Origin: Ichthyophis bannanicus
Lineage: Eukaryota > Chordata > Amphibia > Gymnophiona > Ichthyophiidae
DNA length: 64,000 bases
Assembly (NCBI GenBank): GCA_033557465.1
Contig: CM066043.1
Location: forward strand, 113,566,778-113,630,777
Direction: 5' to 3'
Of the stretch, positions 22,724 to 33,633 are shown in pieces. The position numbers and the translations under genes were made by a program. Position 1 is the first letter of the stretch, and each line of letters starts with the position of its first letter. The notes under the pieces are model-generated. The model ran no database searches, was not told the origin of the DNA, and was given only the letters and a program-made list of their open reading frames with translations.

Positions 22724-22814
22724 CCATATGTGAGGACTGACTTCCTGCTTGGTCCTGGAGAAAGCGTAGTTACTCACCTGTAACAGGTGTTCTCCAGGAG
22801 CAGCAGGAATCAGT
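22724..22814. repeat. DIRS-A internal complementary region
   Basis: CCCATATGTGAGGACTGACT and CCTGCTTGGTCCTGGAGAAA are the exact reverse complement of 17365-17404 (left end). They run into GTAGTTACTCACCTGTAACA and GGTGTTCTCCAGGAGCAGC, the exact reverse complement of the right end (about 23045-23092). The complementarity distinguishes the two ends: GACTGACT matches the left and GAATCAGTCC matches the right. Confidence 0.93.
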
Positions 22815-23102
22815 CCTCACAACCCTCCCTCCTCCCCTTGGAGTTGCAATCATCTGCTTTAGTTTTTTTGCAAATTTTTATGCTGTCTTTTTTAGCTATG
22901 TCATCTGACTGGCTAAGATGGCACCCTTGGGCGGGAAGGGGACCGCGCATAAGCGCTGCAATTCCCAAAGGCTTTCTTTGAAAGCTGTGGAAAATTGCTC
23001 CGCGAGGGCTCCGTCGGCGCCGACGTCACCCATATGTGAGGACTGATTCCTGCTGCTCCTGGAGAACACCTGTTACAGGTGAGTAACTACGCTTTCCAGT
23101 CT

Positions 23103-23979
23103 TTTGCACTGACTGTCACATCTATGATTTTCTCCCAGTTGGTGAGGGGTCTTACATGTGAACTAGGTGCAAGGAGCTCTTTGCTCTCAGGGAGCGAGTC
23201 TGTTTTCTAGAGGCTAGAGTAGCAGACTTGGAAGACATAAGAAAGACAGAGAGGTACATAGACGAGACCTACAGGGATATAGTCCCAAAGTCCCACCTCC
23301 AATCTGGCAGCATCCCTGTTGCCATGGAGGAGAGAGGTCACGTGACAGGAGAACATCACCCTGGTATGGCAGGAAGTGATCCTGTAACTAGGACCTGTCC
23401 TCCAGGTGATGTAAAACCCTCTCGCACCGAGGAAGTTTCTCCAGGGCCATGTGCCCATGAGGGAAGGGTTAGGACAGCCGTTATAGTTGGTGATTCAATC
23501 AATAGGCATGTAGATAGCTGGGTGTCTGGTGGACGTGAGTATCGCCTGGTAACATGCCTGCCTGGTGCAAAGGTAGCAGACCTCACACACCACCTAGTAA
23601 GGTCTTAGATAGTGCTGGGGAGGAGTCTGCTGTCTTGGTACATGTCGGTACCAATGAAATAAGAAAATGTGGTAGGGAGGTTCTGGAGGCTAAATTTAGG
23701 CTTTTAGGTAGGAAGTTGAAATCCAGAACTTCCAGGGTAGCATTCTCCGAAATGCTTCCTGTTCCACGTGCAGGGCCCACAAGGCAGGCAGAGCTCCGGA
23801 GTCTCAATGCGTGGATGAGACAATGGTGCAAGGATGAAGGTTTTGGATTTGTTAGGAACTGGGGAACATTCTGGGGAAAGGAGGAGCTCTTCCGAAGGGA
23901 TGGGCTTCACCTTAACTGGGATGGAACCAGGCTGCTGGCATTAACCTTTAAAAAGGAGATAGAGCAGCTTTTAAACTAG
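23103..23979 (+). pseudogene. CR1 ORF1 (finger, coiled coil, SGNH esterase-like)
   Basis: In one frame from 23103: a cysteine pair CTDC, then YDFLPVGEG, a position where the second pair reads stop-TRC (TGA in place of a Cys codon, near 23160), then KELFALRERVCFLEARVADLE, a short coiled coil. After 23460 comes an SGNH-hydrolase-like domain: VIVGDSINRH (GDS box), VLVHVGTNEI (near 23640) and a terminal RRDGLHLNWDGTRLLAL block with the Asp-x-x-His dyad. A frame change lies near 23595. CR1 ORF1 proteins with an esterase domain are known in several vertebrates. The TGA and the frame shift mark it as inactive. Confidence 0.8.
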
Positions 23980-24189
23980 ATAATAGGGGAAAGCCGACAG
24001 TCGCACAAGAGCGCATGGTTCAGAAGAATGTATCCTTGAAGGGGATACTACCAAAAGTATAGAGGTTCCAAAAAAGAATAAAGTAGCCCAAATGCCCTTG
24101 AGTATGGAGCAGACAGAGCTTAAAGATTCCAAATTACCTATGCCTACCAATAGCCAGATTAATATGAATAAAATAGTCTCTAAAATGCT

Positions 24190-24592
24190 TGTATGCAAAT
24201 GCTAGAAGTCTAAAAAATAAGATGGGAGAGTAAGAATATATAACACTAAATGAGAGGTTAGATATGATTGGAATCTCACACACATGGTGGAAAGAGGACA
24301 ACCAGTGGGACACTGTGATACCTGGGTACAAACTATATCATAATGATAGAGCTGATCAAATTGGTGGAGGGGTTGCGCTCTATGTTAGAGAGAGCATTGA
24401 GTCAGAAAGGATTAAAGTATTGCAAGAAGCAAAATTCACTGTAGAATCTCTGTGGATTGAAATCCCATGTAAAAAGGGGAAGGTGATGGCAGTGGGGGTG
24501 CACTATCGACCGCCTGGCCAGAATGAACAAATGGATGATGAAAGGCTCAAAGAAATCAAGGAAGCTAACAAACGTTACAGCACAGTAATAAT
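24190..24592 (+). pseudogene. CR1 ORF2 endonuclease, N-terminal half
   Basis: Reads a NARSLKNKM-like start with stops, then MIGISHTWWKEDNQWDTVIP, GGGVALYVRES, ESLWIEIPCKKGK and VGVHYRPPGQNEQMDD, the APE-type endonuclease order. It is cut at about 24593 by the DNA transposon. The continuation (DPTRE-like block, SRTPDLVQEIRVLGPLG, NSDHSMIAFDL) follows the transposon at 27508-27780 and, in the second copy, at 31508-31781. Confidence 0.8.
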
Positions 24593-27508
24593 AACACAGG
24601 TACACTAAAAAAAAATTTTTTTAAACTGCCTCTAATATTTCGATTGATTTTTACGTTTTTTGGTGCGCTGAATCCAAATCTGGTAACCAATTTGCTCCAT
24701 CACGTACAGATTTTTTTGCTACATTGGGTTAGCAGTTGAGGTGAACGTTTCAGATTGAGTGCGATCGAGATAAAAGTTTCTTGGATGAATTCTTTATACT
24801 AATTGTTTTAGTAGTTATTCAAATAAGAATAAAGAAATTGTAACAAGGCAGCACATAAGAATAGAGTAATGTCAACAAAACACACTGTGATGGTAGCAAA
24901 ATTGTCTGCACTTAAAACAGCCACATACATGTGCACAAACATTGGAGCATATAAGAGCGAGGTTAGACACAAAGCAAAGCAAAGAAATGTGCAACAAATG
25001 TTGTACAGGTATGTATGTAAGAATAGAAACCGCAAACCGCACCATTGCAATACATGAAGACAAACACCCGATGGTGTGAAAATAAAATTCTCATAACTGA
25101 GATCCGACACTGTGGTAATAACTAGCAAATTTTTATTTCAAAGTTTAGTAAAAACACTATATTTGTCAACACAGTTTAGATTTTAAAGTCATTCTTGGGT
25201 CAATCAATCTCCTGGTGGGCCCGTTTCTTCTTCCCCCGAATGCTTCTCTTGGTGCGCTGCTTGGCGTATTTTTCATCTGTGGATTCCCGCAACAGCAAAC
25301 CAGCAGAAATCAGGCCATCATAGTGGTGTTCCATCTTCCTTGGTCCCTTCTCTCTGCGTCCTTGATGTCCCTGGTGAAACCTTTCACCTTGTTCTTCACT
25401 GTACACCCCCAAGTTTTCGGGAAAGTAGTTCACATGGGAGTGCAAGAAATGGACTTTCAGGCTCATGTTACAGCCTTGTTCTTTGAAGGCATTGAGCATC
25501 CTGGCAACAATATCCTTATAGTTCTCATCCCGCCTGTTCCCTAAGAATTTGAGAACAACATCCTTGAAGGAATCCCAGGCTTCTTTTTCCTTCTCAGACA
25601 TCGTTTCAGCGAATGCTCCATCTGAAATGAGTTTCCTTATATCAGGGCCAACAAGCACTCCTTCCTTTAGCTTTGCTTCAGAAAGTCGGGGGAAACTTGA
25701 GCAAAGGTACCGAAAGCACTCACCATCTTTTGGAAGGGACTTGATGAATTGCTTAATGAGACCCAACTTAATGTGGAGAGGTGGTAATAGAATTTTATCA
25801 TGAGGTACCAAGCTCTCATGAAGAACATTTTTCTCACCGGGTCTCAAATACTCCCGAATTGGCCAGTCTTTTTTTCCCCCAGTGTAGGTCGCGGGCCCGG
25901 CTATCCCACAAGCAAAGGAAGCAGGGATATTTGGTGAAACCGGATTGCTGCCCTAATAGCATGGATAGAATTTTAAAGTCTCCACAAATCATCCACTTAT
26001 GCTCATCATAACGAATCTTCTGAAAGAATCAGGGCCAAATTCTCGTATTTTTCTTGGAGAATAACAGAGTGAGCCAATAGGAACTGAAGCGAATGTGTTG
26101 CCATTATGAAGAAGAACACCTTTTATGCGGTCTTTTGACGAATCAATGAACAGCCGCCAGGAGCAGGATCATACTTGAGTTTAAACTTTTCCATCACTCC
26201 GTATATATCGTTGCAAAATACCAAATCTTCCTCTTTGCTGAAATACTTCAAAAATTGTGTCTCGCGGTTGCTGGTACCAATAAAAAGTTGTTCCTGTTGA
26301 CAATAGATTTTTCTGTTTAAGCCGAGAACCTAGCAGTTGGGCAGCATCTTTTGGGAGTCCTAAATCCCGGACTAAATCATTCAAGTTCAGCTTGAGAGAA
26401 AAGTTTTACCAGGTTTCGGATCTGGTTCAGTTTCAAACTCGGAAGTACTGGACTCATCGGGAAAAAGCCATCTGATGAGTCTCATCATGATCAGAAAAAC
26501 CGTCCACACAAATATGATCCAAAGATTTTGGTGGTTCAGGCACAGGTACTTCGTTGCTATGAGGCATAGGCCCGAATTGCTGAGGGAAGGTTGGGGTAAC
26601 TTATTACGTTCTTATTTTTAAGTTGTATCCCTTCACAATGCAAGAGCAAAAATAGCAGTCACTGCTGTGGTCTCTTTGTTCACCGCCACATCATAGGTAT
26701 TCCGAAAACGAAATGCTTGTTTTTTACCTTTCATCCATAAGCGTAGATCTTCCTCACATGTCTTGCACACTTTGTGAGGAGCCCACGGTTTGTCTTGATC
26801 GCCTAACTTCAAACCGAAATAGGCGAAATATACTTTTTTTTAATAAATGCAGAAATGTTACCTCTGCCAGATTTTTTCACGGTATCATGTCCCCACAAAT
26901 CAAAACAAAAACTGTTCCGGAGAGTTGACGCAACCTCTGGCTCTGTGAGCCATCACAAATACACAGCAACTGCAACTACAACTGTTTAAGTGAACCACTT
27001 CGGAATAAAGCTTGGATTACGACTGAGCAAACAAAAGGTAACGTAATGCCACTTGCAAGAAACTGAAAAATTTGACAGTAACGTTCTAAGTCGCCAACCC
27101 ACCGTGTTTGAGCGGCGAGCGAACGAACCGGCCAAGGCGAACAGGAAAGAACATGCGCCTGCGCGTGTACTCCTGGATGTAGCCGCGCCGCCTACCAATT
27201 GTCCTGTTAATGTATCAAATGAATACAAACACTCTAAAATATCATGAGGGGAGTGGTTTCTAGTTAGTTCAACCATTACAACCTCTATTTTTGGGCCAAG
27301 ACAAATAAACTGCAAGTCCGGCTAAAAAGAAATTATGTGAACATTCCTTATAATGGGTAAGAAATTCCCCCTAAAACATTTTGCAAAGAACCTTGACGTG
27401 ATGGAACTATTTTGGGCTATTTTTTTTGCCTGGATTCAGCACCCCAAAATCTATAGGAATCAGGTTTGCAAAAACTGGAGGCAGTTTTTGTGGTAGTGTA
27501 CCTGTGTA
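24593..27508 (-). mobile_element. Unclassified DNA transposon, copy 1 (complete ends)
   Basis: Terminal inverted repeat ACACAGGTACACTA (24594-24607) and TAGTGTACCTGTGT (27494-27507). The ends remain alignable in inverted orientation for about 140 bp through landmarks AACTGCCTC, GGTGCGCTGAATCC / GGGGTGCTGAATCC and TCCATCACGT. It splits the CR1 endonuclease frame, with an apparent short duplication TAA at the edges (ambiguous, 2-4 bp). One minus-strand gene fills the interior. I cannot place it in a named superfamily from the sequence alone. Confidence 0.8.
25200..26954 (-). pseudogene. Putative transposase of the unclassified DNA transposon, copy 1
   Basis: From the ATG at about 26954: MAH..GCVNSPDSF, a Cys pair (FCFICGEY in copy 2, damaged here), a second pair VCKTCEEDL (zinc-finger-like), an acidic linker, then a conserved C-terminal domain of about 400 residues. 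Landmarks there: FIDSSK, KWMICGDFKILSMLLGQ (clearer in copy 2), LLPPLHIKLGLIKQFIKSL, GDENYKDIVARML-like, GCNMSLKVHFLHSHVNYF and SEEQGERFHQ, with a basic tail KRSIRGKKKRAHQEID. I remember similar uncharacterised proteins from many invertebrates. The spaced Asp, Asp and Glu (FIDSSK, CGDFK, GERFHQ) suggest a DDE/RNase H-fold enzyme; this is inference. Frame shifts interrupt it. Confidence 0.65.
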
Positions 27509-28857
27509 ATGGTTATCGACTGTGTCAGTGTCAATGGCATGATATGCTTGGGAGAGAAAGTTCCTAAATGAAATAAATGACTGCGTTCTTTTGGAGCAGT
27601 TGGGTTCATGCAACCGACCAGAGGGAAGCCATATTGAACCTAGTCCCCTTAGTAGAACACCAGATTTTGGTGCAAGAGATAAGGGGTGTTTGGGGCCACT
27701 TGGCATAGTTATCATAGCATGATCGTCATTTTGATTTAATTAGTCAAGGAGGTGAGGTAAGGAAATCCACAGTACGACCTTTTTAACTTTTGAAAGGTAA
27801 ACTATGATAAAATGAGGAAAATAGTTAAAAACCAACAACACAAAAACCCCCCACAAAAACCTAAAAGGAGCAGTTGGCAAAGGTTAAAGACTTACATCAA
27901 GCTTGGGTGTTGTTGAAACAATACTATCCTTGGAAGCCCAGACCATCTACGCTTTAAGAAAAGGTGGAAGGGAAGTCCAAAAACTGCCAGTATGGTTTAA
28001 AGGTGATGTCAGTAGAGGCTGTTTGTTGCTAAAAAAAACATCTTTCAGGAACTGGAAAAAAGAGCCAAATGACGAAAAAAACTGAAAGCAGCCCAAGCAA
28101 CTGGCAAGTTAAATATGCAAGGCATTGATAAGTGCAGTGCAAAGGGAGAATTTTTTGAGGAAGAAGCTTGCTGCGGAAACCAAAACGCGTAATCCGACTT
28201 TTTTGTTTCATCAGTACAGTCATAGCAAAAAACCTGTGAGAGAGTCTTTGGCTGCCACTTAGATGATAGAGGGTTAAAGGGGCACTAAGAGTCAAACAAG
28301 GCGATAGCGGAGAGGACTGAGATGAATTTTTTGCTTCGGTCTTTACTGCGGGAGATATAGGGATGTTACCCATAACGGAAGTGGTATTTAAAGTGTGCGG
28401 CAAGAATTGAAGGAAATATCGATTCAATCGGATAGATTGTAGTACAACTATTTGATATAAATGAAGAGTAGCAAATCACCTGGAACCGGATGATATACAT
28501 TTCCAAGGGTGATGAAAAAACCTGAATTATGGGATTGCAGACCTGCTATGATTCAACTGTCGAACCTTATAATTTAAATCATCTGTAATACCTGAAGATT
28601 GGAGGATGGCGAACATAACGCCAATTTTTAAAAAGGGTCCCTTGGGTGATCCACGAAACTGCAGACTGGTGAGCCTGACGTCAGTACCGGGAAAAATGGT
28701 AGAAACCATCATAAAGAACAAAATTGACTGAACATGTAGATAGTCATGGTCTTAATGGGAAACAACCAACATGGCTTCTAGACCCGGAAGATCGTGTCTT
28801 ACTAATTCTGATATGTTTTTTTGAAGGTGTTGAATAAACAGGTACCAAAGGTGAGTC
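27509..28857 (+). pseudogene. CR1 ORF2 middle part, first (error-rich) copy
   Basis: Resumes the endonuclease after the transposon and runs through the linker into the polymerase (PEDWRMANITPIFKKGPLGD; SVPGKMVETIIKN). It matches 31508-32797 base by base but with many single-base insertions, often at homopolymers, which destroy the frame. It ends at the gap in AAAGGTGAGTC, the same bases as at 32797. Confidence 0.85.
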
Positions 28858-29357
28858 NNNNNNNNNNNNNNNNNNNNNNNNNNNNNNNNNNNNNNNNNNN
28901 NNNNNNNNNNNNNNNNNNNNNNNNNNNNNNNNNNNNNNNNNNNNNNNNNNNNNNNNNNNNNNNNNNNNNNNNNNNNNNNNNNNNNNNNNNNNNNNNNNNN
29001 NNNNNNNNNNNNNNNNNNNNNNNNNNNNNNNNNNNNNNNNNNNNNNNNNNNNNNNNNNNNNNNNNNNNNNNNNNNNNNNNNNNNNNNNNNNNNNNNNNNN
29101 NNNNNNNNNNNNNNNNNNNNNNNNNNNNNNNNNNNNNNNNNNNNNNNNNNNNNNNNNNNNNNNNNNNNNNNNNNNNNNNNNNNNNNNNNNNNNNNNNNNN
29201 NNNNNNNNNNNNNNNNNNNNNNNNNNNNNNNNNNNNNNNNNNNNNNNNNNNNNNNNNNNNNNNNNNNNNNNNNNNNNNNNNNNNNNNNNNNNNNNNNNNN
29301 NNNNNNNNNNNNNNNNNNNNNNNNNNNNNNNNNNNNNNNNNNNNNNNNNNNNNNNNN
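28858..29357. other. Assembly gap, exactly 500 N
   Basis: A round 500-base run of N, a conventional placeholder for a gap of unknown size. The sequence to the left (25293-28857) and to the right (29358-32797) is the same locus twice, so the true gap may be negative. Confidence 0.97.
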
Positions 29358-31508
29358 CAGCAACCAGCAGAAATCAGCCATCAGAGTGGTGTTCCATCTT
29401 CCTTGGTACCTTCTCTCTGCGTCCTTGATGGCCTGGTGAAACCTTTCACCTGGGGCGTCACTGTACGCCCCCAGTTTCGGGACGAAGTAGTTCACATGGG
29501 AGTGCAAGAAAGGGACTTTCAGGCTCATGTTACAGCCTTGTTCTTTGAAGGCATTGAGCATCCTGGCAACAATATCCTTATAGTTATCATCCCGCCTGTT
29601 CCCCAAGAATTTGAGAACAACATCCTTGAAGGAATCCCAGGATTCTTTTTCCTTCTCAGACATCGTTTCAGCGAATGCTCCATCTGAAATGAGTTTCCTT
29701 ATATCCGGGCCAACAAACACTCCTTCCTTTAGCTTTGCTTCAGAAAGTCGGGGGGAACTTTGAGCAAAGGTACCGAAAGCACTCACCATCTTTTGGAAGG
29801 GACTTGATGAATTGCTTAATGAGACCCAACTTAATGTGGAGAGGTGGTAATAGAATTTTATCATGAGGTACCAAGCTCTCATGAAGAACATTTTTCTCAC
29901 GGGGTCTCAAATACTCCCGAATTGGCACAGTCTTTTTTCCCCCAGTGTAGGTCCGCGGGCCCGGCTATCCCACAAGCAAAGGAAGCAGGGATATTGGTGA
30001 AACCGGATGCTGCCCTAATAGCATGGATAGAATTTTAAAGTCTCCACAAATCATCCACTTATGCTCATCATAACGAATCTTCTGAAGAATCAGGGCCAAA
30101 TTCTCGTATTTTTCTTGGAGAATAACAGAGTGAGCAATAGGAAACTGAAGCGAATGTGTTGCCATTATGAAGAAGAACACCTTTTATGCTGTCTTTTGAC
30201 GAATCAATGAAACAGCCGCCATTCAGCAGGATCATACTTGCGTTTAAACTTTTCACTCACTCCGTATATATCGTTGCAAAATACCAAATCTTCCTCTTTG
30301 CTGATTACTTCAAAAAGTGTGTCTCGCGGTTGCGGTACCAATAAAAAGTTGTTCCTGAGTGACAATAGATTTTTCTGTTTAAGCCGAGAAACTAGCAGTG
30401 GGGCAGCATCTTTTGGGAGTCCTAAATCCCGGACTAAATCATTCAATTCAGCTTGAGAGAAAAGTTCAGGTTTCGGATCTGGTTCAGTTTCAAACTCGGA
30501 AGTACTGGACTCCTCGGGAAAAGCCATCTGATGAGTCTCATCATGATCAGAACCGTCCACACAAATATGATCCAAAGATGTTGGTGGTTCAGGCACAGGT
30601 ACTTCGTGCTATGATGCATAGGCCTAATTGCTGATGGAAGGTTGGAGGTAACTTATTACGGTCTTATTTTTTAAGTTGTATCCCTTCACAATGCAAAGAG
30701 CAAAAATAGCAGTCAATGCTGTGGTCTCTTTGTTCACGCCACATCATAGGTATTCCGAAACGAAATGCTTGTTTTTACCTTTCATCCATAAGCGTAGATC
30801 TTCCTCACATGTCTTGCACACTTTGTGAGGAGCCCACGGTTTGTCTTGATCGCCTAACTTCAAACCGAAATAGGCGAAATATACTTTTTTAATAAATGCA
30901 GAAATGTTCCTCTGCCGCTTTTTCACGGTATATTCCCCACAAATAAAACAAAAACTGTCCGGAGAGTTGACGCAACCTATGGCTCTGTGAGCCATCACAA
31001 ATACACAGCCACTGCAAACTACAACTGTAGGTGAAACCACTTCGGAAATAAGCTGGATTATGACTGAGCAAACAAAAGGTAATAATGAACTTGCAAGAGA
31101 AACTGAAATTTGACAGGAACGTTCATGTCGCAACAACCGTGTTTGAGCGATCGCGAACGAGGCGAGGCGAACAGGAAAGAACATGCGCCAGCGGGAGGAT
31201 TGGATTTAGCCCCCCGCCTCCCAAGTATCCTGTTAATGTATAAAATGAATACAAAACACTCTAAAATATCATGAGGGAGTGTTTCTAGTTAGTTAACCAT
31301 TACAACCTCTATTTGGGGCCAAGAAAATAAACTGCAGTCGGCTAAAAAGAAATTATGTGAACATTCCTTATATGGGTAAGAAATCTAATTTTGCAAGAAA
31401 ACGTGACGTGATGGAACATTTTGGCTATTTTTCCTGGATTCAGCACCCCAAAATCTATAGGAATCAGTTGTAAAACTGGAGGCAGTTTTTTGGTAGTGTA
31501 CCTGTGTA
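29358..31508 (-). mobile_element. Unclassified DNA transposon, copy 2 (truncated by the gap)
   Basis: Equivalent to 25293-27508, starting at the gap edge inside the transposase C-terminus and ending with the same right terminal repeat (TAGTGTACCTGTGT to about 31507) and the same CR1 flank. Protein pieces clearer than in copy 1: N-terminal finger with FCFICGEY and VCKTCEEDL (31000-30780), acidic linker and FSQAELNDLVRDLGLPKDAA (30596-30204), QEKYENLALILQKIRYDEHKW (30180-29965) and the GERFHQ region with RYQGRWN (about 29450). Most probably the same physical copy assembled twice. Confidence 0.8.
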
Positions 31509-33313
31509 ATGGGTATCGACTGTGTCAGTGTCAATGCATGATATGCTTGGGAGATAAAGTTCCTAAATGAAATAAATGACTGCTTCTTGGAGCAGTTGGT
31601 TCATGAACCGACCAGAGGGGAAGCCATATTGAACCTAGTCCTTAGTAGAACACCAGATTTGGTGCAAGAGATAAGGGTGTTGGGGCCACTTGGCAATAGT
31701 GATCATAGCATGATCGCATTTGATTTAATTAGTCAAGGAGGGATGGTAAGGAAATCCACAGTACTACCTTTTAACTTTTGAAAGGGAAACTATGATAAAA
31801 TGAGGAAAATAGTTAAAAAAACAAAACAAAAAAAAAAAACACAAACCTAAAAGGAGCAGTTGCAAAGGTTAAAGACTTACATCAAGCTTGGGTGTTGTTG
31901 AAAAATACTATCTTGGAAGCCCAGACCAGCTACGCTTTAAGAAAAGTGGAAGGAAGTCCAAAAAACTGCCAGCATGGTTTAAAGGTGATGTCAGAGAGGC
32001 TGTTGTTGCTAAAAAAACATCTTTCAGGAAATGGAAAAAAGAGCCAAATGACGAAAACTGAAAGCAGCCCAAGCACTGGCAAGTTAAATGCAAGGCATTG
32101 ATAAGGCAGGCAAAGGGAGAATTTGAGAAGAAGCTTGCTGCGGAAACAAAAACGCGTAATAAAGACTTTTTCAAGTACATTCATAGCAAAAAACCTGTGA
32201 GAGAGTCAGTTGGTCCATTAGATGATAGAGGGGTTAAAGGGGCACTAAGAGGCAACAAGGCGATAGCGGAGAGACTGAATGAATTTTTTGCTTCGGTCTT
32301 TACTGAGGAAGATATAGGGATGTTACCCATAACTGAAGTGGTATTTAAAGGTGCGGAAGAATTGAAGGAAATATCGATTCATCGGATAGATGTATTACAA
32401 CTATTTGATAAAATGAAGAGTAGCAAATCACCTGGACCGGATGATATACATCCAAGGGTGATGAAAAAACTGAAGTATGGGATTGCAGACCTGCTATTAG
32501 TAATCTGTGAACTATCATTTAAATCATCTGTAATACCTGAAGATTGGAGGATGGCGAACATAACGCCAATTTTTAAAAAGGGTCCCTTGGGTGATCCACG
32601 AAACTGCAGACTGGTGAGCCTGACGTCAGTACCGGGAAAAATGGTAGAAACCATCATAAAGAACAAAATTGCTGAACAAGTAGATAGTCATGGCTTAATG
32701 GGAGACAGCCAACATGGCTTTAGACAAGGAAGATCTTGTCTTACTAATCTGATATGTTTTTTTGAAGGTGTGAATAAACAGGTAACAAAGGTGAGTCGGT
32801 TGATTATAGTGTATTTGGACTTTCAGAAAGTCTTTGACAAGGTCCCCTCATCAGAGACTTTTGGCAAAAGTAAAGAGTCATGGGATAGGAGGCAGTGTAT
32901 TACTGTGGATCAAGAACTGGTTAAAAGATAGAAAGCAGAGGGTAGGGCTAAATGGCCAATTTTCCCAATGGAGAAAGGTGAATAGTGGTGTACCCCAGGG
33001 ATCTGTGCTGGGTCTGCTGCTTTTTGACATATTCATAAATGACCTGGAAAAGGGAATAATAAGTGAGGTTATCAAATTTGCAGATGACACAAAACTATTT
33101 AAAGTTGTTAAAACCTATGTGGATTGTGGAAAATTGCAAGAGCATCTTGATAAATTGGAAGACTGGGCATCCAAATGGTAGATGAAATTTAATGTGGACA
33201 AGTGCAAAGGTATGCACCTAGGGAAGGACAACCCAAACTACGGTTACACGATGCAAGGTTCCACATTAGGAATCACCACCAAAGAAAAAGATTTAGGCGT
33301 CATTGTAGGTAAC
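31508..33313 (+). pseudogene. CR1 ORF2, second copy: endonuclease end and reverse transcriptase
   Basis: 31587-31781: LVHEPTRGEAILNLVLS and NSDHSMIAFDL (end of the endonuclease). 32098-32931: 277 residues in one frame with NEFFASVFTEEDIG, KSPGPDDIHPRVMK, PEDWRMANITPIFKKG, VPGKMVETIIKNKI, QHGFRQGRSCLTNLI and a palm motif VYLDFQKVFDKVP. 32834-33181: SGVPQGSVLGLLLFDIFI and catalytic FADDTKLF. Then EKDLGVIV at the break with the minisatellite (about 33313). One frame change near 32860 and one stop (TGGTAG, 33178) remain. The gene ends before the C-terminal region. Confidence 0.88.
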
Positions 33314-33633
33314 AGGGGGACCAGCAGTGGGAGGAGGGTTAGTGGAGGGAGGGCATGTTGTGACCTCTGCTGCAGTGGGGGAGCAGCAGTGGGAGGGTTA
33401 GTGGAGGGAGGGCATGCTGTGGCCTCTGCTGGAGTGGGGGAGCTGCAGTGAGAGGGTTAGTGGAGGGAGCGGATGCTGTGGCCTCTGCTGGAGTGGGGGA
33501 GCAGCAGTGGGAGGGTTAGTGGAGGAAGGGCATGCTGTGGCCTCTGCTGGAGTGGGGGAGCAGCAGTGGGAGGGTTAGTGGGGGGAGGGCATGCTGTGGC
33601 TTCTGCTGGAGTGGGGGAGCAGCAATGGGAGGG
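33314..33633. repeat. 59-bp minisatellite, array 3 (G-rich strand up)
   Basis: About five units of the same 59-bp repeat in the opposite orientation to arrays 1 and 2 (GGGAGGGTTAGTGGAGGGAG followed by GGCATGCTGTGGCCTCTGCT). It begins directly where CR1 stops, and is separated from array 4 only by a SINE. Confidence 0.95.

Larger units (their letters stand above)
17362..23096 (+). mobile_element. DIRS-like retrotransposon (DIRS-A), complete ends
   Basis: A 5.7-kb element from GCTTTCTCCAGGACCAAG to CAGGTGAGTAACTACGCTTT. The termini share an inverted repeat (left CCTCACATATGGGTGACGTC, right GACGTCACCCATATGTGAGG), and the inverted similarity extends about 150 bp to the GCCATCTTAGCCAGT / TGGCTAAGATGGC stretch. 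An internal complementary region lies at about 22724-22814. Order: gag-like, reverse transcriptase/RNase H, tyrosine recombinase. DIRS-C and DIRS-E have closely related ends, so this is a multi-copy family. Both integration edges share GCTTTC, consistent with recombinase-mediated joining. Confidence 0.95.
23097..33313 (+). mobile_element. CR1-clade LINE, plus strand, interrupted and partly duplicated by assembly
   Basis: A second CR1: ORF1 (23103-23979), ORF2 endonuclease (about 24190-24592 continuing at 27508 and 31508), and reverse transcriptase (best in 31890-33313). It is interrupted by a DNA transposon inserted in the endonuclease. The part from the transposon to mid-polymerase appears twice, once on each side of the N gap. 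CR1 sequence stops abruptly at about 33313 where the 59-bp minisatellite begins; the 3' third of the element is missing. DIRS-A sits at its left edge. Confidence 0.85.

Noticed and set aside
24608..33313. Genuine tandem duplication of CR1 plus DNA transposon
   Set aside because: Copies abut the 500-N gap exactly and differ mainly by indels; unmerged contig overlap is the simpler explanation (listed as a finding with its test).
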